From positions 5,279,504 through 5,343,503 of the forward strand of contig OW285191.1 of NCBI GenBank assembly GCA_935421135.1: a stretch of DNA of 64,000 nt, in the 5' to 3' direction. This document shows positions 54,492 through 64,000 of the stretch, one piece after another. Position numbers and translations under genes: made by a program. Positions within the stretch are counted from its first letter, which is position 1; the number at the start of each line of letters is the position of its first letter. Source of the DNA: Bugulina stolonifera. Taxonomy: Eukaryota; Bryozoa; Gymnolaemata; Cheilostomatida; Bugulidae. The notes under the pieces are model-generated. The model worked only from the letters and a program-made list of their open reading frames with translations, had not been told where the DNA came from and did no database searches.

Positions 54492-57400
54492 ATGAAGTGG
54501 CTAGTAATCAGCTGTTGTAGTAGTGAGTTGATTGGACTAGTAGCTATAATACTACTAGTACATCAGTGTTCGAATTGTGGTTATACGGGAGTATACGGCG
54601 TGTACCCACCTCAATTTTGGTGGGTACACTGTCAGCAGGCGTGTACCCTCATGGTAATTGACTAGTTTTGCTGAAGACACGGCAGTTTTCGCAATCGAAA
54701 TAGGTTTACTGGTTGCTGAGTGACTGCTGATCGTAAAATTTCCCTCTAATCTAGCGATCGTTTGATTGATAACAGCGTGTTAAGTCAATCCCGAAATGTC
54801 AAAGTAAGTTTATAGTAGCTTGGACTAGCAACCTGCACACAAATAAATCCTTTTGCTTTACTAACAAAGTTAGTCATTGTATCAATGGTTTCATAGGACT
54901 TGAATATGGGTTCCACTTTCTTTAGTATTTTCAGCTTTCCGAATGCGTTTGCAGAGCCATGAAAACTTTTTGATAAGGACAGTGGCCAAACAGTTGAATC
55001 TAAAAGGTTTTTTAGCTCTAAACCTAAATCTCAAAAGTTAATTGTTGTACTCTATTGAAATTTGACGTTTTATTGAGTGATAAATATCGGAGATAGTTGT
55101 ATTTTTCTTACTTTGCTAATAAAATATAAAATACAAAAATTAAAAATAAATATTAATAATAATATAATTTAATAAATATGATCATCCATGATGTTGTATA
55201 TAACAATAACATAAATATTCGTATTTGTTAGATTATCACTAGAGAAAGAATCTGCATTCAATAATATAACATATAAATAATAAATCAAACATTATATTAA
55301 TTATTATATAAAAAAATAAATAATCATTTATTATTTATAGTGATTATTATAAATAATAGAATTAGAAGTGAATCAATAGAATTAGATAATCAAATGGTAA
55401 TCATATCATAATGATAACCATAATTATTTATATTTTCATTAATTTTTATATGAAATAAATTATTTTGATAATAATTGTTGTAGCAATACGCCTACATCAA
55501 GTATAAATAAATATATTGCTTACTGGATTGTCACAAGAACAAGAGTCGATATTCAATAAATAAAAATTAAAATATAGAATAGAAATAAATCGTTTTTGAT
55601 AGAACAGGGAATTAGATAATTAATTTATATTTAATGATCATTATTGTATCGAATATTTAATGTAAATAATATAGCAACTGTTGTATTGTTTTATATAAAA
55701 TATTTTAATCTAACGTTGATATTTTTATTCTAGAATAGGTAGGAATGCTATTTGTTTTTGCACATAGTTTAAGTATTGAATTTCAACAGTTGTAGGTATT
55801 GCTCTACTACTGCAAACTACTTCCAAGTTTAGTAAGTGAGGCAAAGAGTGAGGTTATGACAAATTGAAATTCACAGAGAGCTAAGAAGAATCCTGTCACT
55901 GTTTAGTCTAGATGGTACTAGGAGAAACTATGTATTTGGATTGAGCTTGGTTACACTGGTTGACCGCAATTAAAGTAATCGTTTTGTTTGTATTCTCTAT
56001 TTTTGTTGTATTGAGGTGATTCATTGCTTTCAGAAGTCCACAAGAGACCACAGGTAATGAAGTTGTATGCTGCCTATTAGTGTACTTGCATGCTGTCTAT
56101 TAGTGTACCTGCATGCTGCCTAGTAACCTACATGCATGATAGTTTGTCGAGTATTTTAGGTAGCTGAATAGTCTTTTTAGGCAATACTATATTTTTAGTT
56201 TACATTGAATTTACTGTCAGTATGATTTCTTGCTAAGGTTATATTCGGCCATGGATTTAACTTTGAGGCCAGTTTTTACTAGTGCTGCCAATTTATAAAA
56301 CACTTAGCATTTTTGGAAGATGTTGTCACAAGTGGTGAGGATACTTGGAATACAGTGTTTAGTGATCCAAAGGAAGCTGGTGAGGAATTTAATTTTGCAG
56401 AAATAATACCCTAATTTATATTTTTCATATCTACTGCTCGCTGGTGAAGCTGTCTTTTTCTAACATTGCTGTACTGGTGTTGTGGCAATGTCTTCTGTTC
56501 ACTTTTCTAGGCGATTAGGCACTGTAGAGACCATTGGTTCAAACCCCAGTCAGGGTCTGGTGTTTTCATGGATTTGATGCAAGACCTGACAGCTTCCACA
56601 GATAAATACCTTAAGTTAACAAAATTATAATAATATTAGAGAAAACCCAGTGAGTAGTACATGTATATATCCTAGATAAATTGGTGAAACTCCTTTACAC
56701 AGGTATGTATGTTTTATAGGCTTCAACCTTTTACCTTTTCCTTATAGCTGTTGTTCAAATAACGTTACTGGTGTTATATATTAAAGTCTACAGGTAGGTT
56801 GTGGCAAGGGAAATACATGTATTTTATTGTATAATACTTTTGTTTATTATAATTTTGTTGATAAACTTCAACTCCTTCCCTTCTCTAATGTTGATGTCAA
56901 TGTCATAGCTGTTTTGCTGAATTACTGTAGTTGTCATACAGTTGCAGTTACATGCTGTTGTTGTTTGTGTTTATATACTTTTGACAAAATATACAAGTTA
57001 CAACTGTGAAATGTTGTAGCTCAGCATTTTGTAATAACTAAAGAAGTTGTTTTCTCTTTGACTACATGTACTTTTATTACAGTGAAAAAAAGATAAGGGG
57101 AGTTTTCGTGTTTTAAATAATGTAGATCTATTCATTCTTACAATCAATGCAGCAGTAATACAAAATTGAAGGACACAAAGCACACTCAGTAGTTTAAAAT
57201 ATAAGGAATGGTCTACATTCATTGGTACCATGTACTATGTGTAATGAGGTTACTCATTAACTATCAACCATAATTAGAAATTGTCCTCCCTTGTTTTGTC
57301 TTGCTTAAATGGGAGAACAACTTCTAATTATGATCTGCAGCTTCTGAGTGACTAATGCACCCTTTAGGAAAGGTCCTAAGATTGCAGGTAGGTACCGTGT

Positions 57401-60400
57401 ACCCACCTCATTTGTTCCACTTCGAACACTGTAGTACATCAACTACTAAAATGGTGGAAGGTGAGTGAGAGTAGATTATACAGTAATGTACATGTACTTA
57501 CTGTACATACATGCTTGCATTAGTCGCTTACGTGTATAACAAGAATAACTTATACATGTACATAAATTATTCTAATTATACAATGTAAGCACATTGCATA
57601 CATGTACATGTAACATACTATGATATTTTAAATGTACAATCTTGTAGTACCTGTTTAACAGTAATCCCTCAATAAATAAATAGAAATAGAAGACTGGCTG
57701 CATTGTTGATCGCAGTCATAATGATTGATGCACATTACACCTTCAAACGCATTTATACCTGGAGATTACTCAAGGAGTGATCACAAAAAATTGTGTAACT
57801 CAACCATAGTATTAGAATTCAAAACTATATGTATGTACAGCATTCTATGATGCACCGTCAGCTAATTCTATCAACCGTTTAATTATGGATTCCTGTTGGA
57901 TGTTTCCAGGATCCTCTGAGACGTATACCAGGTCCACAACCTCTACCAATACTTGGCAATGTCTTATCTCTAAAAGTCGAGGAGATGCACATGCAGCTGT
58001 ACCACATGGCAAGAGAATATGGACCAATAACAAAAATTTCTATTCTACATGTTCCTGTAGTTATACTAAACTCAACTGAGCTTTGTATGGAGGCATTGCT
58101 GAGGAAAGGTAACTGTAGGCTTTATTCTAACTTTAAATTTATATACCACAAACAAGTATTGCAGCAAAGATATACAGCTGCATTAACACCAACTAGAATA
58201 CTTGCTATCAGTTTTGATTAGGAAACAAAAATCGTCAGAGAATAGGCAATGTCAACTGTGATTGATTCTGTAATAATACGTATCACTCAATTGCACCGTC
58301 CAATCGACTTCTACCAACTCATGGCCCATAGAGCACGAAAAGAATACTTTACACTGTACGTAAGTGGATTTCTACCATCTGCTCTATAACCCTATCGTTT
58401 GTTCTAACACAGGAAAATATAAAGCAGTTAATTATTAACTATTTGAAATCGGTGGTGCTGACCAGTTCCATCCATGAGTGACCTGGTCTTGTTCAAATTC
58501 TTGTGATCACGCCAGATTACCCCACACATGAAATGAAGAGCTATGTTGTATAACTAGCACAAAGTTTCATTGCTATAAGCTCTGCTGGGTATTTCCCAGC
58601 ATTCCGTTGTTACTCGTGAATGAACGGAGGCCTTTCCTGTATAATATTTAACTTACGTGTAAAACTTACACCATTGTGAAATTTTTATTATTCTTCAATT
58701 TTAGGGGAAGATTTTCAAGGAAGGCCACCGCTACCTCGGGCTGCTCAGATGGTGCCTAAAGACCTTGCGTCTATGGTAACTATGAGTGATAGGGTAGATG
58801 CATACTATTTACATATTGGTTGCTACAACTGTCTCAACACATGTTCATGTTACATATTGTTTATTGCTATTGGGAGTTATTTTTAGGAAAATTCCTGAAT
58901 ATGCAAATTGTGTTTTTGGAGAGTAAAGCCAATCTAAAACATGGCGGTGACATAAACAGATCATATGACGATATTAGACTTTCATGTAACATATTATTTA
59001 TGCATGTGTAATATTTACATAAATATATTTTACAAACAGGATTATGTTCATCCAGAGTACTACACGCTGCGGAAAGTTGCGACCCAGGGTTTGAAAGCAT
59101 ATGGCACTGGCGTGGCTCATTTAGAGAGAATTATGGGAGAAACAGTCATGGATGTTGTGGATATGATCCAAGGGATGGACGGTCAGCCAGTAGATACAAA
59201 TAAACTGAGCAATGGCTATATTTGCTGTGTCATCGCCTCTATAGTAAGTGTATATGGTTAGGTTCTGAGCAAACATCAATGAAATTTAACATTATTGTGA
59301 TAATTATTTATAAAAAATCTTAAAGTTCTAGATTTTACACAAAGTCAGTGATTACAGTCATTATCTGAGATTAAAAGTATTACTGTACCAAGCAAAATAC
59401 ATTTATTACATTGCGTTATATTACATTACACTACATAAGATTATATTATATTATTGTATTGTATTGATTTATGTTATGTCTTATTATATTACTGTATATT
59501 ATATCATATCATATTATATTATATTATATTATATTATATTATATTATATTATATTATATTATATTATATTATATTATATTATATTATACTATAATTATAT
59601 TATATTACATCTTATTGGATTGTATTGCATTGCATTGTGTTGTGTTGCGTTGCGCTACATAACATCACATTGAATCACATCCTTATCGATCATATTGTTT
59701 TATTTTACACTTTAGCTGTTCGGTGAGAAATATTCATATGATGATCCCATTTGCCAATCTCTACATAAAATGAATGACAACTTCCTAAAAGCCATGGATC
59801 CTGTTGGAAAAGGCGCCCTGCTTGACATGTATCCATTTCTTCTCAACTTCAAGTTTCTATTTCCTTCAACCTACTATCACATTCAAGAAACAAAACGACT
59901 GTCTGAAGAATTGATTGTCAAACGCATTGCTGAAGCAAAAGTATGTTTTTCTGAACATTCCGAAAATATATTCTGCACGGAATTTAAATGTAAATGAAGC
60001 TTTTCTATTATTAATACTTTCTTATCACAGGCATCATTCAACAAGGATGAGAAAAGAGGTTGCTTGGACTATTTCATTGAAGCCCAGCAAGAGGTTTCCA
60101 GTGAAGAGGGAAGGGTTGAATTAGATGGCGAGTCTATTCGTGGTCTCGTATCTGACTTTGTGACAGGAGGTAGGAATATTGACTCATGTACTGCCCTGAC
60201 TTGACCAAAATGTGTTCTAAGCTATTGCTGAACTGGACAAAGCGAGTCTCCGTGACACGGTAAAAATAGATGACGTCATTGGTTGCCAAAGACATGTCCT
60301 GCTCCATAACCAATGCATGGATTAATGCACCTTATGTAGGAAATAATATATTTTTCGCACACTTCATAGCATTATGTCTTCTACTACAAAGTCTAGACGC

Positions 60401-62326
60401 CGCGGAAAATTATTTGAAAAATTCCAAACCTCCATCTCCACTGGGAAGGAAAGAGTGACCTTATGCCGAAAAAAACTTTATGTTGGATTTCCTATCTGAA
60501 ACTGACATTGAAATGATCAGACTTCATACCCTTTTTCCAACTATAGCTTCACTGCTTCAACTGTTAGACTAGCCTTTGGTAAACACTGCCTCTTAATTAT
60601 TCAAGGTATGTCTACAAGCCTAAGTAGTCTGTCTCAGCTGTTCTTGGATCTCCTGCATGATCCAGAGTTACAAGAGCGAATGCAGGCTCAGATTGACCAC
60701 AATATTCAACCAACACACACCATCACCATGGCGGATAGGTGAGTCTTGTTTGCAACATTGTTTGTTTAATTACTTGTATCAATTTTCAAGTTTCTTGGTA
60801 CTTTGCTCAAAAGTACTCTTGATAGATTGGAAAAGTGAATTATGAGGAGAAAGATTGTTGAAGTCACTATGTCCTTGGCGCAAGTTTCATCACATTTCAA
60901 ATACCTCATACTTCTGCTGATAATTGCTATACCACATATTCTTGTATATCACATATTCTTGTATATCACATATTCTTCACTGTAATCTTCAGGTTGAAAC
61001 TTCCATTACTTGAAGCCTATGTTCATGAAAATCTAAGATACACAAGTGTGGCACCCTTTCTACTTCCCCATCAAACTCTGAGAGATACAGAGATCGATGG
61101 CTACAAGGTACCAACCTATTCCGTATATGTCTACAATCATTCGCTGACTGCTTGTACTAATGCATTTGTCCAGCTTAATAATTTGCCAAATATATTTCTC
61201 AATTTGTTTGCGTCTTCTAAGATGATTTACCCACTTAAGGATACAATAAATTTAATTTTCACAAAGCTATATGGTAACATTAACATGGTGAGAGCTTGTA
61301 ATGGCTCTGTCTCCTGGTAGCTCATAAAACATGTAAGTCAACATCTTTGGAATTTGCTGCCCAGCTCAAGAGGGTCAAACCGAGTGACTCATCATCATCA
61401 TCGTCATTATTTTACCTACATGTACCTTTTCACAATTTCAGATTCCTACAGGGACACGAGTGCTGATGAATTCGTTTCACGCCTCTCACAACCCTGAGGT
61501 GTACGCAGATCCTTTTAAAGTGAATCCAGACAGATTTTTAGACTCTGATGGTAATCTAGTGGAACCTGGTCATCCAATGAGACAACAGTAAGTAATTTTG
61601 CTAATGCAATTTCTTTCCAAAGAGAGGTAACTTCACACAGCACAGGCAAATTCATCATGTGTTCCCATGCCTACTCAACACCACTGTATGAAGTAAACTA
61701 TAATTACTGATTACACTCATTGGCCTGACACCCTGACTGGCAGAAACATATCATGGGAAGGCATTGCATCATAAATATCCCAAATTTGCAACAATGGAAA
61801 AATCACTATGAAAAATTGCATAATGCCTCTTTGAAGATTAATTTACATGAACAAAACTCGTTATAATTTCATACTTTTTATACATTTATCTCTAACTAAA
61901 GACAGAGTTAAGTGGTGAGAACTACATGTACATGTATTAACAAGAAATTAATGTGCCACTTCTCTCTCAGTTTATCTACTCAAATACAGTACACCATCAT
62001 ACACAATGTAATTTTAAATTAACATGTCAAACTTAGTCGTACAATCAAGATCAGTACTTTAAAACATGAGTTGTCCTATTAGCAAAAATAGTACGATTGA
62101 TGACTACAACTTACTTTGTAGCTCATTTGGATTTGGAGCTGGAAGAAGAATCTGCCCTGGAGAGAGTTTGGCCAGAAGTAGAATATTTCTTTTCTTGGCT
62201 CACATACTACAGAAGTTTACTGTTGAACCAGTTGGCGAGCTGCCAGAACGCGATGTGAGGAAATATAAACTTGGAATAATTATGAACACACCAGGTGTAA
62301 CGGCTAAATTTGTAAGAAGGCAGTAG
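54492..62326 (+). CDS. cytochrome P450, clan-2-like (P450-C), exon 1 split by hAT element
   Basis: Ten exons: exon 1 in two pieces (54492-54563 and 57441-57461), then 57910-58108, 58705-58775, 59040-59243, 59716-59940, 60031-60169, 60606-60738, 60993-61107, 61442-61587 and 62122-62326 (TAG). Exons 2-10 are open and keep the phases of P450-B. Landmarks: hinge IPGPQPLPILGN, I-helix GGMSTS, K-helix ENLR, PDRF (PERF motif), heme loop FGAGRRICPG. The exon 1 pieces encode a hydrophobic anchor (LIGLVAIILLVH) and then LLKWWK, matching FLKWLW before the donor in P450-B. A 2869-bp hAT-type element with an 8-bp duplication lies between them, so this allele makes no normal N-terminus unless the element is removed or another start is used. 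Intact length would be about 509 residues, normal for a microsomal P450. Confidence 0.85.
54564..57432. mobile_element. hAT-type element inserted in P450-C exon 1
   Basis: Ends CAGTGTTCGAA...TTCGAACACTG (11-bp exact inverted repeat) with an exact 8-bp duplication TAGTACAT (54556-54563 and 57433-57440). Both subterminal regions contain gtgtacccacctca. The interior is very AT-rich around 55100-55700 and has no transposase ORF, so it is non-autonomous. A tRNA B-box-like 'ggttcaaacc' near 56540 suggests a nested SINE fragment, and an imperfect 20-bp hairpin lies at 57271-57330. Confidence 0.9.
57271..57330. repeat. imperfect 20-bp hairpin inside hAT element
   Basis: taattagaaattgtcctccc (57271-57290) pairs with gggagaacaacttctaatta (57311-57330) with two mismatches and a 20-nt loop. 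Confidence 0.65.
58478..58639 (-). repeat. dispersed repeat, copy 2 (P450-C intron)
   Basis: The reverse complement matches 8824-8993 along its length (aaggcctccgttca at one end, gaccaggtcac at the other). It sits in the P450-C intron between exons 2 and 3. Confidence 0.7.
59490..59640. repeat. (ATTAT)n microsatellite
   Basis: About 17 near-perfect pentanucleotide units in the P450-C intron, shading into diverged attgc/tgttg units on the right. Confidence 0.9.
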
Positions 62327-63006
62327 AATGACAATGCAGGCTGACCAACTGTGATTGAAATCGTTAATAGAGTATCCTATATTATTTTACATTATTTAGA
62401 ATATTCTAATATTATTTTATACAACATGACCATTTGATTACATTAGAGTTGATATTCAAACAGGCTGCAGAGTGCACATGTGTCTTTCCAGTTTAATTCA
62501 TTTCTGAGTCTGCTGCAGGTATGAAACATACTTACATGTATGTATTATGTAGTCAACTTTGAAGCTAAATTTTAGCAATATACATACTGTCAATAAGGCA
62601 AGTATAACCTACTCCTCAACATGTTTTGTAACTCTCTTATCTGTCGAGTACTATTTTCATCTTGCATCACCAATTTTTTAAATTAATATTATTATTGTAC
62701 GTGTACGATGAACCTGTTTGTACCATTGTAGGGTCATACAAGAGATCCATAATGTTAGGAATACTGATGTATTTCTTTCGTTAATACATGTACGAAATAA
62801 TGTATATTACAGTACAAATGTACAATATACATCATGTGGAATTGTTTTTATCAATGCACAATGCTACATTACATGTACATGTAGTTATTTCTTAATTGAA
62901 AGCAAAGAAATAATCTGTAAAGTAAAAAGGTGCAGTTTTGATAATTTGGCAATGTCTTGGATGAATTTCTTGTTCAGCAGGTACAAATACCATAATTATC
63001 CGAATG
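62327..63006. other. intergenic, convergent gene ends
   Basis: Lies between the 3' ends of P450-C (plus) and the Cys-rich peptide gene (minus). No other feature recognised. Confidence 0.45.
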
Positions 63007-63623
63007 TCAGTGATCAAATCCTTCAGGTACAGCATGCCACATCCGACCTTCTTTAGTAAGTGCTAAATAACACTCACACTGTGTGGCTGCACCAATAGAG
63101 TGCTCTGTGCTACCACATCTTCCTTCAGCATAAAGATTCCTACCATCAGTAAATGCTTTCTCAACAAGATCACAAAATGAAGAGCAGAGATTTTCATCTG
63201 GACACCCACCAGACCCATTGGAACTTCCTGTAAAGACATCATATCTATGATGTACATCACTTAATAGACTCGTTCTACAATCATGAATGTATATTAAACT
63301 GTTGCCTTATATCTAAAATGCTGTAGATTGAATAATTATAATAACTTACGGTATCTGCGTTACAGAAATAATTCAGGCAGTAGAATAATTTTTGCTAAGT
63401 GAAAAGTCAACATTATGTGTAATTCAGGTCAGTGTACCCTAATACAGAAATCACTGTACTCAGCATAACTAAACTCCTTGACGTAGTGACCAAATAGCAA
63501 AGACGTTCATAATATTGCAAAGGCATGGTAAAATACTATTGTATAGCTCAAAATATACATTTACTTACCTAACAAAAGACCAAGCAAAACAAAAAGTGCA
63601 GACACCAGTGTCAGGAAACGCAT
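63007..63623 (-). CDS. secreted six-cysteine peptide, CS-alpha-beta-like
   Basis: Two exons on the minus strand, 63569-63623 and 63007-63227 (TGA), phase-1 junction, intron 341 bp with GT-AG borders; 91 residues. Exon 1 encodes a clear signal peptide (FLTLVSALFVLLGLLL). The mature part has exactly six Cys at about residues 27, 33, 37, 56, 69 and 71, giving C-x5-C-x3-C-x18-C-x12-C-x-C. The C-x3-C and C-x-C pairs, and a G-R-C (GxC) at the fourth Cys, are the hallmarks of CS-alpha-beta defensin-type peptides; the x18 loop is longer than usual. The two-exon layout (signal, then mature) is also typical. Known relatives are antimicrobial or ion-channel-active, but activity here is not shown. A different six-Cys fold is possible. 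Confidence 0.6.
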
Positions 63624-64000
63624 GTTGAAAGATGTTATTTTGTGTTGATGCTGTAGAGCATCTGTTTAATCAATCGCTAGAACCGTGTCAAAAATGATTA
63701 TGGGAGAAGTTCTAGATGACTTGTGTATATACTATATAGTACAGCATTAAGGAGAAATATGGCTGAAAACCAAAAAGGTTTAAACAGTTGAATGCTTAGA
63801 GTGGTTTCCATGAGCCAAATAATACACAGGAAACAATGTCGATGACATCATCTCCACCACTGTCTATAATTGTGTTCCACATAAAAGGCTGTTGTTAATT
63901 GTATCAACATAATTACAATAAACATCATTGTATAATGTTATGAAGTTAGGTGTGTTGTCAATGCAGTCAATGCAGTCACAATGTATTGATATATAGTTAT
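63624..64000. other. upstream region of the Cys-rich peptide gene
   Basis: AT-rich; a TATA-like tatatactatata lies at about 63724. No gene recognised. Confidence 0.35.

Noticed and set aside
59464..59673. Tyr/Ile-rich ORFs
   Set aside because: Translation of the (ATTAT)n microsatellite.
1..64000. CRISPR arrays, operons or prokaryotic defence systems
   Set aside because: Direct repeats present are satellites or LTRs, there are no spacer-like arrays, and genes are split by introns as in an animal genome.

Overview
This is an AT-rich stretch of animal nuclear DNA. It has multi-exon genes with GT-AG introns, tRNA-derived SINEs, Ty3/Gypsy LTR retrotransposons and hAT/pogo-type MITEs, and nothing bacterial. 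Three tandem cytochrome P450 genes with matching exon lengths, an ependymin-family gene and a six-cysteine secreted peptide suggest an invertebrate. A demosponge is my best guess, but the sequence alone does not settle it.

Layout. (1) 1.8-6.1 kb (+): the 3' part of a multi-exon gene carrying a tyrosine-recombinase box II exon and acidic linker exons; one intron holds a ~306-bp tandem repeat. (2) 7.6-12.5 kb (+): P450-A, open from its third exon to its stop, with no first two exons found. (3) 14.1-19.8 kb (+): LTR element 'R1', which encodes Gag, a protease and a zinc-finger-like protein but no reverse transcriptase. (4) 19.9-49.1 kb (+): P450-B, a decayed gene swollen by insertions (hAT-like element, solo LTRs, SINEs, a TTAA-flanked element inside an exon, the complete Gypsy element 'G1' at 30.9-38.7 kb, and 'R2', a diverged relative of R1, at 43.4-48.8 kb). 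(5) 51.3-53.1 kb (-): ependymin-family secreted protein. (6) 54.5-62.3 kb (+): P450-C, whose first coding exon is split by a 2.87-kb hAT-type element. (7) 63.0-63.6 kb (-): a small secreted peptide with a CS-alpha-beta-like cysteine pattern.

How the parts relate. The P450s look like clan-2 microsomal enzymes that arose by tandem duplication. B is inactivated by two stop codons and an exon insertion; C is interrupted in its membrane-anchor exon. R1, R2 and G1 share a tRNA-Leu primer site, similar LTR ends, related Gag and a 4-bp ATAT target duplication, so R1/R2 may be mobilised by pol from a G1-like element. R1 and G1 each carry a textbook -1 frameshift signal (GGGAAAA or GGGAAAC followed by a perfect stem).
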